Positions 1-8,822 are shown, numbered from the stretch's first letter. The stretch: 42,941 nucleotides of DNA from Bacteroidia bacterium (GCA_026415195.1 JAOAHO010000021.1:1-42941), one strand, 5' to 3'. Translations and numbers: made by a program. The notes: generated from the letters alone by a model not told the origin.

Positions 1-19
1 AGATGTGTATAAGAGACAG
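1..19. other. Residual Nextera/Tn5 mosaic-end adapter
   Basis: The first 19 bases read AGATGTGTATAAGAGACAG, which is exactly the Tn5 transposase mosaic end used in Nextera libraries. It sits at the extreme end of the window and nothing else of a Tn5-type transposon is present. It is therefore read as untrimmed adapter at a contig end rather than biology. Genomic sequence should start at about position 20. Confidence 0.93.
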
Positions 20-1364
20 GATATACTGTCATGCTCAGTGACAGCAAAGCAAACATCAGGCGCGTTACACTCAGGTGCTTCACGTCAGAATCGTGCGCGG
101 TTTTGTACAATCCCAACAGATACAAGCCCAGCATGCCGAAAATCACCACCCAAAGCGTAATAAACACCTCCCGCGTCAATATGCCGGCCTGCACCACCAG
201 GTCGGCATTGGAAGCGAATTTCAGGGCCAGGGCCAGCTCCAGGTAACCCAACGTAACTTTCACGGCATTCAGCCATCCGCCCGATTTGGGAAGGGAATTC
301 AGGTAGCCGGGAAAAGCCGCAAAAAATCCGAAGGGAATGGAAAGGGCAAGTGCAAAGCCGAACATTCCCCAAAACGGCCCCGCATAATTTCCCGTGGAAG
401 CCGCCTGAACCAATAGCGTACCGATAATGGGCCCCGTACACGAAAACGACACCAACGACAATGTAAATGCCATGAAGAAAATTCCCGTCAGGCCGCCTTT
501 TTCCGATTTTTGGTCGGCTTTGTTGATCCAGGAGGAAGGCAACACAATTTCAAATGCCCCCAGGAATGAAAATGCAAAAACCAACAGCAGCACAAAAAAA
601 GCCAAATTGAACCACACATTGGTGGACAAGCTGTGCAATGCCCCCGCACCGAATAGGGCCGTAATGCCCAACCCCAGCGAGACATAGATCACAACGATGA
701 ACAGCGAATATATGAACGCATTCCTTACGCCTTCCTTTTTGTTTTTGCTACGCTTGGTGAAAAAGCTCACGTTCATCGGAATCATGGGAAAAACACAAGG
801 GGTCAGCAAAGCCAAAAATCCGCCGATGAAGCCCTGAATAAAAATACTCCAAAAACTTTGCCCCGCTTCGGAACCCGAGGTTGAAGCCGAAACCTCATCG
901 CATTTATTTTCATAGGGAATTTCAAATGTTTCGGCAGGGGGAAAGATGCAGCGCGCCGAATCGCAGGCCTGAAATTCGTAGGCGCCTTTAAGGATGATTT
1001 TTTCTTTTTTGCTTAAAATTTTTACGGGAACAAAAAATTCCGCTTCTTTTTCATGATAGCGGACTTTTACTTCAAACACTTTGTCTAATTCTTCATGGAA
1101 TTTGGATTCGGTGATGCTGTCGGCAAGGGCATAATCGGGGGAAGGTTCCAGTTTGATGAGTGTGGGATTGGGCCCGTCGTCGGAAAGTTTTTTCAGGGAA
1201 TAGATATGCCATCCGCTTTGAATGCTTGCTTTAAGGATGATTACGGGCTTGCATGGATTATCCGACTTAAGGGAGATATTCCACTTAACCGGTTGGATGT
1301 CTTGTGAAAAGAGAGAGTTAAATAAAAAAAGAAAACAAAAAAGGAATAGGCCGATTCTGGTCAT
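20..1364 (-). CDS. dsbD: Thiol:disulfide interchange protein DsbD (C-terminus cut off by contig end)
   Basis: Inner-membrane protein that passes electrons from cytoplasmic thioredoxin to periplasmic thiol proteins. The visible 448 codons start at an ATG 4 bases after the stop of the preceding gene and open with a signal peptide rich in F and L. A periplasmic N-terminal domain follows (about residues 20-185), with the cysteine pair in ACDSARC and a following FPP. The membrane domain then starts and carries both conserved cysteines of the DsbD core, in LTPCVFPMIPMN and VSFSCTGPIIG, among several hydrophobic helices. The C-terminal thioredoxin-like domain lies beyond the contig end. The frame stays open through the 19-base adapter at positions 1-19, so those last codons are not real. 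A start at 1364 fits the signal peptide. Family assignment is firm; only length is unknown. Confidence 0.93.
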
Positions 1365-1368
1365 GGGG

Positions 1369-1815
1369 TCATTTGATTTCTACCCACAAATCTATGGTTT
1401 TTGGCGGAAGGCACATGTTATCGTTACAACACATATATTCCACGGTTATTTTTACTTTTCCGCCTTTGGGGCCGGGAACGTTGACGTATTGAAGGAAAGT
1501 GGCTTTTTCGGAAAAAAGGGCCAGTTTGGCATCGAAGGCCGCCACATATTCTTCGTGAACGCCGATTTCCTGAATGTCGCCCACGGTTTGGTAGAACGGG
1601 GCGGGCTGGAAGGTGAAGGAAGTGGGGATGGGCCCGTCGGCTTTAGTTTTGGTGGAGTAGGTGTGCCATCCTTTATCCAGCAATCCGGTAATTTCTATAA
1701 TCCCTCTGCCGTCGCGTTGGGGCGTATATTTGGCCACCCACCTGACGGGGTCTTTTTGGGCATGCAAAACATTCAAAATGAATAGGAGGGCGAAATAAGG
1801 CAACTTTAAATTCAT
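1369..1815 (-). CDS. Stand-alone DsbD N-terminal-domain-like periplasmic protein
   Basis: A 148-residue secreted protein starting at the ATG at 1815, giving the signal peptide MNLKLPYFALLFILNVLHAQ. An upstream in-frame start at 1872 would add 19 residues in front of the signal peptide and is less likely. The mature part resembles the N-terminal domain of DsbD: it has the WHTYS-type segment followed by DGPIPTSF and, near the C-terminus, a cysteine cluster MCCNDNMCLPP, which corresponds to the redox cysteine region of that domain. The stop lies 4 bases before dsbD, so the two are almost certainly cotranscribed. Inference: a small periplasmic thiol-redox partner or a duplicated acceptor domain for DsbD. 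The family is well supported; the exact partner is unknown. Confidence 0.82.
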   Translation of the reverse strand: MNLKLPYFALLFILNVLHAQKDPVRWVAKYTPQRDGRGIIEITGLLDKGWHTYSTKTKADGPIPTSFTFQPAPFYQTVGDIQEIGVHEEYVAAFDAKLALFSEKATFLQYVNVPGPKGGKVKITVEYMCCNDNMCLPPKTIDLWVEIK

Positions 1816-2121
1816 GCCTTTAAAATAAGCAAAACTTATGCCTTGGTTTGGCTTTAAAACATAATTTAACAAAAGCCCCCTGCCGCAATATTTGAACGCT
1901 ACAGAGGCAAATTCGAAGAAGTATTTTATCGTTTGAAGTTATTGATGTTCCTAACAATATGAATCAAAAAGTTTGATTTTAATTTAACCGGTTTTTTTTT
2001 AACGGCTTTAAAACGTAAAATAATTTTTAATACAAAATGTTTGTAACTTCATTAAAACACAATTCAATCAATGTAAAAGTTGATAATCAAAGCAAAAATT
2101 TCATTAAAAAATAGCAAATGC
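1816..2121. other. Gene-free AT-rich spacer
   Basis: This 306-base stretch lies between the end of the E1 dehydrogenase gene and the start of the DsbD-like gene, both on the minus strand. It holds no credible ORF and long A and T runs, including a 9-base T run near 1992-2000. It should contain the promoter of the dsbD pair and the 3' end of the upstream transcript. I found neither an exact TAnnTTTG box on the minus strand nor a clear hairpin terminator. No RNA gene was recognised. Confidence 0.6.
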
Positions 2122-4122
2122 TCAGTATTGCAGCAATTTTTCCAATGCTTCTTCCAACCTTGCATTGGCCAAAAAGTTTTTTTCCAATTCCGCATTCATG
2201 GGAACAGGGGTGTCCAAAGACGCTACCCGCACCACCGGAGCATCCAGATATTCAAAGCAATGCTGTGCAATCAAAGCCGAAATTTCGGCCCCAATTCCTC
2301 CGGTAAAGTTGGGTTCATACAACACCAGGGCCTTGTTGGTTTTTCGCACGCTTTCAAAAATACTTTCTTTGTCGAGCGGTGCAAGTGTCCTGAGGTCAAT
2401 CAGGTCGGCGGAAATTTCGGGATGTTTGTCCAACACTTCCATTGCCCAATGCACCCCAAGGCCGTAAGTAATAATGCTAACATCATTTCCTTCCCTCACT
2501 TTTCGTGCCACCCCGAAAGGAAGGGTATAAAATCCTTCCGGCACCTCTTCGGATATGCTTCGGTAAAGGGCTTTGTGCTCAAAGAACATCACCGGATTCG
2601 GATCTTCAAATGCCGTCAGCAAAAGCCCTTTGGCATCTGCGGGAAATGCAGGGAAAGCAATTTTTAATCCGGGCGTGTGGAAAAACCACGACTCCAGGCT
2701 TTGCGAATGATAGGGCCCGGCCCCCACACCTGCACCGGTGGGCATGCGCACCACCACATCGGCATGCTGCCCCCAGCGGTAGTGGGCTTTGGCCAGGTTG
2801 TTCACGATTTGCGTCATGCCCTCGCTCACAAAATCGGCAAACTGCATTTCCACCATGGCTTTCATCCCGTTGATGGATAGCCCGTATCCTGCGCCAATAA
2901 TCGCACTTTCGCACAAGGTGGTATTCCTCACCCTTTCTTTGCCGAATTCCTCTACAAATCCTTCCGTTACTTTGAATACGCCTCCGTATTCGGCAATGTC
3001 TTGCCCCATCAACACCAAGTTCGCGTGCCTGCGCATGGCCAGGCGCAACCCGTCTTGCACGGCATCCACAAAGCGCATTTCTTTCATGTTTCCGGATGGA
3101 GCATGATGTACATAAGTGAACGGGGCATACACTTCCGCAAGTTCTTTGTCGGTATCGGGTTCCGGATTTTGTTCGGCAAAGGTGATCTGCAAATGTTGTT
3201 CAATTTCCTCCCGGATTTCCTGCCGGATGCGGTTTACTTCTTCTTCCGTAATAACCCCTTCCTCCAGCAAATACCTTTCGTAATTATTCACCGGATCTTT
3301 TTTACCCCACACTTCAAATAATTCCTTGGGCACATATTTGGTGCCGCTGGCTTCTTCATGCCCGCGCATGCGGAACGTTACGCAATCCAGCAATACCGGC
3401 CTTGGCTTTTCGCGCATGCTTTCTGCCAAAGTCCGAACCGTGTCATATACTTTTAATACGTTGTTTCCGTCTATCTGGTATCCATCAATGCCGTAGCCGA
3501 TTCCTTTGTCGGCAAAGGATTTGCAACGGAATTGCTCCGAAGAGGGAGTACTGAGCCCGTAGCCGTTGTTTTCAATCACAAATATGACAGGCAAATCCCA
3601 TACGGCAGCCGTGTTGACGGCTTCATGAAAATCGCCCTCGCTGGCGCCGCCGTCGCCCGTAAACACAACCGTTACTTTCTTTTCTTTCCGAAGTTTGTGA
3701 GCCAATGCAATGCCGTCGGCCACGCCCATTTGCGGCCCCAGGTGTGAAATCATGCCGATGATTTTATATTCCTGAGTTCCGAAATGAAAGGAACGGTCTC
3801 GCCCTTGGGTGAACCCGCCCGGTTTTCCCATAAACTGTGAAAACAAGCGGTGAAGGGGGATTTGGCGGGTAGTGAACACTCCCAGGTTACGGTGCATGGG
3901 CAGGATGTATTCATCCGGTTGCAGGGCCGATGCCACCCCCACGCTGATGGCTTCCTGCCCGATGCCGCTGAACCATTTGGCCAACTTGCCCTGGCGCAAA
4001 AGCACCAGCATTTTCTCTTCCACTAAGCGCGGCTTCACCAGGTTTTTGTAAAGTTGAATCAAGGTGGCATCGGAAATTTTTTTTCTTTCAAAGCGTATGG
4101 GAGTTTCGGCCGTTATCTGCAT
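2122..4122 (-). CDS. Fused alpha/beta E1 component of a branched-chain-type 2-oxoacid dehydrogenase
   Basis: Thiamine-diphosphate enzyme that decarboxylates a 2-oxo acid, probably 2-oxoisovalerate and related branched-chain acids, and passes the acyl group to a lipoylated E2. At 666 residues it joins both E1 subunits. The alpha part (about residues 20-320) has the ThDP motif from GDG at 156-158 to NN at 185-186, with EGDFHEAVN between, and an RMRGHEEASG loop. The beta part (about 350-666) has the transketolase pyrimidine region (LMGQDIAEYGGVFKVTEGF, ESAIIGAGYGLSINGMKAM) and the C-terminal region LYEPNFTGGIGAEISA. The fusion is the usual Bacteroidota form. No E2 or E3 gene lies beside it. The start is 3 bases after the stop of the preceding membrane-protein gene. 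Pyruvate as substrate cannot be excluded by sequence alone. Confidence 0.9.
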   Translation of the reverse strand: MQITAETPIRFERKKISDATLIQLYKNLVKPRLVEEKMLVLLRQGKLAKWFSGIGQEAISVGVASALQPDEYILPMHRNLGVFTTRQIPLHRLFSQFMGKPGGFTQGRDRSFHFGTQEYKIIGMISHLGPQMGVADGIALAHKLRKEKKVTVVFTGDGGASEGDFHEAVNTAAVWDLPVIFVIENNGYGLSTPSSEQFRCKSFADKGIGYGIDGYQIDGNNVLKVYDTVRTLAESMREKPRPVLLDCVTFRMRGHEEASGTKYVPKELFEVWGKKDPVNNYERYLLEEGVITEEEVNRIRQEIREEIEQHLQITFAEQNPEPDTDKELAEVYAPFTYVHHAPSGNMKEMRFVDAVQDGLRLAMRRHANLVLMGQDIAEYGGVFKVTEGFVEEFGKERVRNTTLCESAIIGAGYGLSINGMKAMVEMQFADFVSEGMTQIVNNLAKAHYRWGQHADVVVRMPTGAGVGAGPYHSQSLESWFFHTPGLKIAFPAFPADAKGLLLTAFEDPNPVMFFEHKALYRSISEEVPEGFYTLPFGVARKVREGNDVSIITYGLGVHWAMEVLDKHPEISADLIDLRTLAPLDKESIFESVRKTNKALVLYEPNFTGGIGAEISALIAQHCFEYLDAPVVRVASLDTPVPMNAELEKNFLANARLEEALEKLLQY

Positions 4123-4125
4123 AAT

Positions 4126-4797
4126 TCAGTTTTTATGTTTTCCTAAATATACCGTACATCCAAAACTAAATTTTATCCATGACATGGGAAAAGCATTGCG
4201 ATTGTAAGATTTTAAGGTATTCGGATCGTAATAACGATCGAGGGAGGATTGCGAGGCATTGAATTTATCGAAAAGCCAAAGCCAACCCAGGCCTGCCGAA
4301 AACACCAGTTCTTTTTCAATTTTCCATTCATAGATAATTTCAGGTTGGATGAAAGGAGATACCATCAGGGGCGAGGGGATAATGCTGTCTTTGGGAAGGT
4401 AGAGGCGGTTGGAATAGATGTTATAGGAAAGCCCGCTGTGAAAATTAAACACCCAGCAGGAATTTTTGGAAGTAAACAAATCTTTGGAAATCCTGACGCT
4501 GGCCGCATGTGAACGCAAGCGTACAAAGAGGTTCACTTTCAAAGGGTCGCGAAATTCTTTGGAATTGACAAACTGGGAGTACTGGTAGCCGATTCCGCCG
4601 TAAAATCCGGAAAACAAATAAAAGGATGCCTGCACATTTCCGTAAAATTCGCCGTTGAAGCTGTATAAAAAAAGGCGGCTGCTCACATTTTTCGGGATAC
4701 CGCCATGCATGCGTATTTTAAATAAAGGAACATCATCCGGATACATTTTCATTATGCCGGACAGCATAAAAAGAATTATGCAAAATTTATTTATCAC
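4126..4797 (-). CDS. Predicted outer-membrane beta-barrel protein
   Basis: A 223-residue protein of unknown function. It starts at GTG (4797); the next in-frame ATG, 10 codons later, would cut into the hydrophobic signal segment INKFCIILFMLSG. The remainder has alternating polar and aromatic stretches typical of barrel strands (FNGEFYGNVQASFYLFSGF, WVFNFHSGLSYNIY, ELVFSAGLGWLWLF) and ends in a last strand, WIKFSFGCTVYLG, followed by a short basic tail. The size fits an 8-stranded OmpA/OmpW-like barrel. It lies 3 bases upstream of the E1 dehydrogenase gene and is probably cotranscribed with it, although a functional link is not obvious. No catalytic motif was seen. Confidence 0.7.
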   Translation of the reverse strand: MINKFCIILFMLSGIMKMYPDDVPLFKIRMHGGIPKNVSSRLFLYSFNGEFYGNVQASFYLFSGFYGGIGYQYSQFVNSKEFRDPLKVNLFVRLRSHAASVRISKDLFTSKNSCWVFNFHSGLSYNIYSNRLYLPKDSIIPSPLMVSPFIQPEIIYEWKIEKELVFSAGLGWLWLFDKFNASQSSLDRYYDPNTLKSYNRNAFPMSWIKFSFGCTVYLGKHKN

Positions 4798-4830
4798 ACC
4801 CTTGGTGTAAAATTATCAATTCACCCTCAA

Positions 4831-4862
4831 TTTTAACTAACCGTGTTTTTTTCTTAAATTTG
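4831..4862 (+). promoter_or_regulatory. Promoter of the PorP/SprF gene, Bacteroidota type
   Basis: An exact -7 box TAAATTTG (consensus TAnnTTTG) lies at 4855-4862. A TTTT at 4831-4834, 20 bases upstream, fits a weak -33 element (consensus TTG/TTTG). Only 8 bases separate the box from the ATG at 4871, so the transcript would have an untranslated leader of a few bases at most. Confidence 0.6.
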
Positions 4863-4870
4863 TTTATTCC

Positions 4871-5884
4871 ATGAATTTTCGTCCTTTTTATTATTTAACG
4901 GCATTGGTATTGATTTTTATTGCAAACGGGCAGGATATACATTTTACCAATTTTTCCGCTTTTCCTTTGAATTTATCGCCTTCCTATACGGGTTTTTTTG
5001 ATGAAGATTATCGTTGCGGGGGCGGATACAGGCAACAGTGGCGGACGGTTCCGGTGAATTACCGCACGCTTTCCGTTTGGGGCGACATGAATATCAAAAC
5101 GTTGTTTGCCGATGATAATAAATATCTTTCTGTGGGAGTATTATTGAACAACGATCGTGCAGGAGATCTTCGTTACGGCGCCACGCAGTTTATGGTGCCG
5201 CTGGCTTTTCATTTCAAACCCGACTCTGCCTGGCATTTCAGTGCTGGCACGGCAACAGGCCTGATGCAAACCGGATTTGATGCCGCACGCATGACCACCG
5301 ATCAGCAATTCGACGGTTATTATCATAACCCTTCATTGCCCGCCGGTGAACAATTCCAATTCAACAGTTTTTATTCTTTCCTTTGGAATTTGGGTGCCGG
5401 CGTTCGTTATGAAGGCCATAAAAACCATGCTTTCATGATCCATCTGGCGGCTCATCAACCGCATAATCCCAAAGTAAGTTTTCAGGAAAAAAGGTTAAAT
5501 TATATTGATCCGCGCCTGACGGTGGTTCCCTCTTATACCTTTTTGTCTTCGAACTCAAAGGCCAATTTCCAGGCGGAAATGCTGATGCAATTTCAGGGCA
5601 AATACAAGGAATTTATTCCCAAATTCGGCACGCAATATTTTTTGCAAACCCTTACCAACCAATCGTTGCTTTTTCATGTCAGTTCCCGCTTACGGGATGC
5701 TTTGATGCTGCACGGGGCATATACCTACAAATCCTGGTATGCCGGCATTTCCTATGACCTGAACCTTTCGCGCTTTCGTATTGCCACCTCAGGGCGGGGG
5801 GCTTGGGAAATCTTTGTCATTAAAACCTTCCGCAGCGCCTATGTTCCCCTAATCCGAAAAAAACCATGCCCCGTCTTTATGTAA
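4871..5884 (+). CDS. PorP/SprF family type IX secretion system membrane protein
   Basis: A 337-residue outer-membrane protein of the family that includes Porphyromonas PorP and Flavobacterium SprF, which help T9SS secrete or anchor particular substrates at the cell surface. It has a signal peptide ending near ANGQ, then the family hallmark QDIHFTNFSAFPLNLSPSYTGFF, where the first residues of the mature protein lead into N-P-A/S-x-x-G-type turns. The RQQWRTVPVNYRTLSVWGD segment is also typical. Barrel-like strands follow to the C-terminus. It overlaps the following TPR/PD40 gene by 19 bases and starts just after a consensus -7 box. Porphyromonas-type PorP/PorK/PorN core genes are not adjacent, so this is probably one of several paralogues dedicated to a particular substrate. 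Confidence 0.88.
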   Translation: MNFRPFYYLTALVLIFIANGQDIHFTNFSAFPLNLSPSYTGFFDEDYRCGGGYRQQWRTVPVNYRTLSVWGDMNIKTLFADDNKYLSVGVLLNNDRAGDLRYGATQFMVPLAFHFKPDSAWHFSAGTATGLMQTGFDAARMTTDQQFDGYYHNPSLPAGEQFQFNSFYSFLWNLGAGVRYEGHKNHAFMIHLAAHQPHNPKVSFQEKRLNYIDPRLTVVPSYTFLSSNSKANFQAEMLMQFQGKYKEFIPKFGTQYFLQTLTNQSLLFHVSSRLRDALMLHGAYTYKSWYAGISYDLNLSRFRIATSGRGAWEIFVIKTFRSAYVPLIRKKPCPVFM

Positions 5885-7845
5885 CCTTCATTTTGTTTTT
5901 ATGGAGTATTTTATTAATACCCCAGTCGAATGCCAAATTATACAGGCAAGCCAAAGAGGCCTATCATCAGCGCGACTGGGTGAACGCGGCACGCTTGTTT
6001 GAAAAACTCCTGTTGCGCGACAGCAGCCGCCTCGAATGGTACTATCCCTATGCCGAAGCCCTGTTCTTTAACTACGACCTCGACGAGGCCCTGAGCCGGT
6101 TTACTTTGGTAACCCTGCACGATACCAAAAAAAAATATCCGCTGGCCCATTTTTACAAAGCACAAATCCTGCAAGCAAAAGAAAATTACAAAGAGGCCGC
6201 CAAAAACTATAAGAAATTCCTCGGCATTAAGAAGAAAAACATTTCGGAATTTCATAAAAAATTTGCCGAGCAACAACTCATCGGTTGTGAAAGTGCATTG
6301 ATGACCAGACCTTCCAAAAACGATCTGGTACTTTTTGCCCTGGACACATTTGTTAACTCCACCCTTAGCGAATACGCCCCACTTGAACTTGACAGCGTGC
6401 TTTATTTTTCATCCCTCAGGAATAAAATAAGAAGATTTGAAGACGACCATCATAAAAATAAAATTTACATCCGAAATTTTAAATCGGACAAAAAAGAAAT
6501 TCTTGCGTTAGATACCACCCTAAATTCCGAATTTTCCGACAACGGAAATTATTTTCCCGTACCCGGCACAAATTGGGTTCTATTTTCCAGGTGCCGTAAC
6601 GTTACACCTTATGAATACCGTTGTGAAATATGGAAAACAAGGAAAAACGGAAACCGTTATTCCATGCCGGAAAAGCTCCCTGTTCAGGTAAATTTCCCGG
6701 GAGCCAACACCACCCATCCGCACATGGCGAAGATGAATGATAAATGGTATTTGTTTTTTTCATCCGACAGGCCGGGAACCACGGGCAAGCTCGACCTCTG
6801 GAAATGCGAAGTAATATCACTTGACCAAAACCAATTTGGAATTCCGGAAAATCTTGGCCCAAAAATTAATACACCCGACGACGACATTAGCCCTTGGTTC
6901 GACGGTGATGAAAAAAAATTATTTTTCAGCAGCCGCTTTCATCCCGGTTTTGGTGGATTTGATATATTTTATTCATTACTTTCTTCCGATACTTTTTCAA
7001 AGCCCGTGAATGCGGGAGTGCCGATTAACTCTTCGCATAACGACGTGTATTATACCGTCAATAATTCCCGAACCTTTGCCTACCTGTCTTCCAACCGAAA
7101 AGGGTCGCGCTTCGAGGGAAAACAAAATTGCTGTAATGATATTTATCGGTTCCCAATTCTATCCGTAAAAAAAGATTCATTGCCTACCCCAAAAACCGAC
7201 AGTGCATTGGTTTTTAAGGATCAATTAAAACTTTTGGTGCCTTTAACTTTATATTTCCATAATGACGAACCCGATCCTAAAACCCGCAATACTCAAACTT
7301 CAAAATCGTACGACGAGACGTATTTCGCATATTTGAAGCTTACGGATGAATATAAAAAGGAATATGCCTCGGGCCTTGACAAAAACGAAAGGGAAATTGC
7401 CGAGGGCAGGATAGAGGATTTTTTTGCCGACAGCGTGAAAGCCGGCTATGATGACCTGATGAAATTTTCATCCATGATGGAAAAAATTTTATCACGCGGG
7501 CGTGATACCGTTTATGTAACCATCAAAGGGTATTGCAGCCCGTTGGCCAGTACGGATTACAACATTAACCTGGCAAAGCGCAGGATATCTTCCTTGAAAA
7601 ACTTTTTTGCGAAATACAAAGACGGTTTGTTTAAGCCCTATTTGGACGGAACGGCTCCGAACGGTTCACGCATTATCTATGAAGATGTGGACATAGGCGA
7701 ACTTCCTTTTTCAAAGGTGAGTGATGATTTGAGGGATAAGAAAAACTCTGTCTATTCTCCCTATGCGGCCAGGGAAAGAAAAATTCAGATTCTTGCCGTT
7801 AAATTTTCTGATAAGAATAATACGGACGGAAAACTCAGTGATTAA
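5866..7845 (+). CDS. TPR / PD40-propeller / OmpA-like envelope protein, PorP partner
   Basis: A 659-residue exported protein with signal peptide MPRLYVTFILFLWSILLIPQ. Residues about 22-130 form TPR-like helices (AKEAYHQRDWVNAARLFEKL, ALFFNYDLDEALSRFTLV). The middle carries WD40-like PD40 beta-propeller blades, for example KWYLFFSSDRPGTTGKLDLW and KLFFSSRFHPGFGGFDIFYS. The C-terminal region (about 540-650) resembles an OmpA peptidoglycan-binding domain: TVYVTIKGYCSPLASTDYN, LAKRRISSLKNFF, and RERKIQI as the last strand. This architecture recalls PorE and the OmpA-family genes that accompany porP/sprF genes. The 19-base overlap with the PorP/SprF gene implies translational coupling. No lipobox is present. 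Inference: periplasmic scaffold tying the PorP-like protein to the cell wall. The stop codon shares a TTAA with the convergent gene. Confidence 0.82.
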   Translation: MPRLYVTFILFLWSILLIPQSNAKLYRQAKEAYHQRDWVNAARLFEKLLLRDSSRLEWYYPYAEALFFNYDLDEALSRFTLVTLHDTKKKYPLAHFYKAQILQAKENYKEAAKNYKKFLGIKKKNISEFHKKFAEQQLIGCESALMTRPSKNDLVLFALDTFVNSTLSEYAPLELDSVLYFSSLRNKIRRFEDDHHKNKIYIRNFKSDKKEILALDTTLNSEFSDNGNYFPVPGTNWVLFSRCRNVTPYEYRCEIWKTRKNGNRYSMPEKLPVQVNFPGANTTHPHMAKMNDKWYLFFSSDRPGTTGKLDLWKCEVISLDQNQFGIPENLGPKINTPDDDISPWFDGDEKKLFFSSRFHPGFGGFDIFYSLLSSDTFSKPVNAGVPINSSHNDVYYTVNNSRTFAYLSSNRKGSRFEGKQNCCNDIYRFPILSVKKDSLPTPKTDSALVFKDQLKLLVPLTLYFHNDEPDPKTRNTQTSKSYDETYFAYLKLTDEYKKEYASGLDKNEREIAEGRIEDFFADSVKAGYDDLMKFSSMMEKILSRGRDTVYVTIKGYCSPLASTDYNINLAKRRISSLKNFFAKYKDGLFKPYLDGTAPNGSRIIYEDVDIGELPFSKVSDDLRDKKNSVYSPYAARERKIQILAVKFSDKNNTDGKLSD

Positions 7846-8822
7846 GTTTCTGCTGAATTTTTTCTGACGTTCCTTTCAAACAAATATTCCTGTTCGTATT
7901 GCCCCGGAGTGGGCGAAAAATCGAATTTATGCAAAATGCCCAATACTTTGGCATCCATCAGAGTAGTGTATCCTATGCGGGAACGGATAAGTTTTGAATG
8001 CATCATGAGGGTTTTAATCACTGCAGGTTCGGGGTTTTTCAGATAACTAATGTTTCCGCGGCCTGTTCCGATTTCCGCTGTCCCACACACGACGATCTTA
8101 GAATTGCTATATCCCGATGAAATCAAATTATCGTAAAGTATTTGAAAAAATCTTTTTTGTTCATTTTCAGGGCCGCTTAAAAGCCAAAGTTCATCAAAGG
8201 GTTCATGGTGGTATTGATTTTCGCTTATATGCTTGTAAACAGATAACCATCCGATATAGTGTACATTATTGAGCCCTTTGGCATCCGACATAACTCCGCT
8301 GAATCTTTCATCGGGTTTATCAGAATCGGGCACCCAAATGCAGGAAAAATTCCGATAAATGTATTTTTCAAGTAATCGCCGTGACCAATTTCTCAGAAAA
8401 GGAAACAAGGGCCGGATTTGGTGCGTCATAAGAATATTTATTGGGGCATGAGGGGAATAGAACCCGTAACAGTTATCGGAAAGGATGATGTCGGCTGAAA
8501 ATTTCTTTTGATAATGATGAGCAAGTTTTTTGTCGTCGAAATATTGCTTAATGAAACGCGGAATTTGTAATAAAATGGAAAGCCACAGCGGAATAAATTG
8601 ATGGTATTTTACTTCATAGGGATTATATACAACGTACTCTTCGGCTGATGAAAGTTTTTTGTAATAGTCAATTTGTTTGCCCGATCCCAATAAAATGATT
8701 TTGTTCTGATTTTTTTTTAATTCCGACAAAAGGGCTGCCAGCCGGGTCGTATGGCCCATGCCCCAGGTAAGGGCACATGCAAGTATGGTTTTATTGCGGA
8801 TATGTTCCGGTTTTAAAATCAA
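7842..8822 (-). CDS. GT-B fold glycosyltransferase family protein
   Basis: A 326-residue protein resembling the GT28/MurG-like hypothetical glycosyltransferases of Bacteroidota. The first strand and glycine-rich loop are ILACALTWGMGHTTRLAALLSEL, in the position of the N-terminal Rossmann motif GxGH. The second half has WLLSGPENEQKRFFQIL and PEPAVIKTLMMHSKLIRSRIGYTTLMD, where the nucleotide-sugar contact loop of this fold is expected. No signal peptide or membrane segment is visible. The start must be TTG at 8822: the frame upstream closes at a TAG near 8840 with no ATG or GTG between, and the next ATG falls inside the first strand. Sugar donor and acceptor are unknown. It is convergent with the TPR/PD40 gene and divergent from uvrC. 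Confidence 0.72.
   Translation of the reverse strand: MILKPEHIRNKTILACALTWGMGHTTRLAALLSELKKNQNKIILLGSGKQIDYYKKLSSAEEYVVYNPYEVKYHQFIPLWLSILLQIPRFIKQYFDDKKLAHHYQKKFSADIILSDNCYGFYSPHAPINILMTHQIRPLFPFLRNWSRRLLEKYIYRNFSCIWVPDSDKPDERFSGVMSDAKGLNNVHYIGWLSVYKHISENQYHHEPFDELWLLSGPENEQKRFFQILYDNLISSGYSNSKIVVCGTAEIGTGRGNISYLKNPEPAVIKTLMMHSKLIRSRIGYTTLMDAKVLGILHKFDFSPTPGQYEQEYLFERNVRKNSAET

Noticed and set aside
1..19. Tn5-like mosaic end as a sign of a mobile element
   Set aside because: No transposase, second end or target duplication is present, and the location at the contig end is what leftover Nextera adapter looks like.
85..441. Open frame of 118 codons on the minus strand
   Set aside because: It is another frame of the dsbD gene, whose own frame is open from 1364 to the window end and shows the full DsbD membrane motifs.
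1222..1785. 187-codon plus-strand frame opposite the dsbD pair
   Set aside because: Antisense to two well-supported genes, and no domain or start signal is visible.
1980..2000. T-run after AACCGG near 1990 as a terminator of a plus-strand transcript
   Set aside because: No stem of useful length precedes the T-run, and no plus-strand gene ends there.
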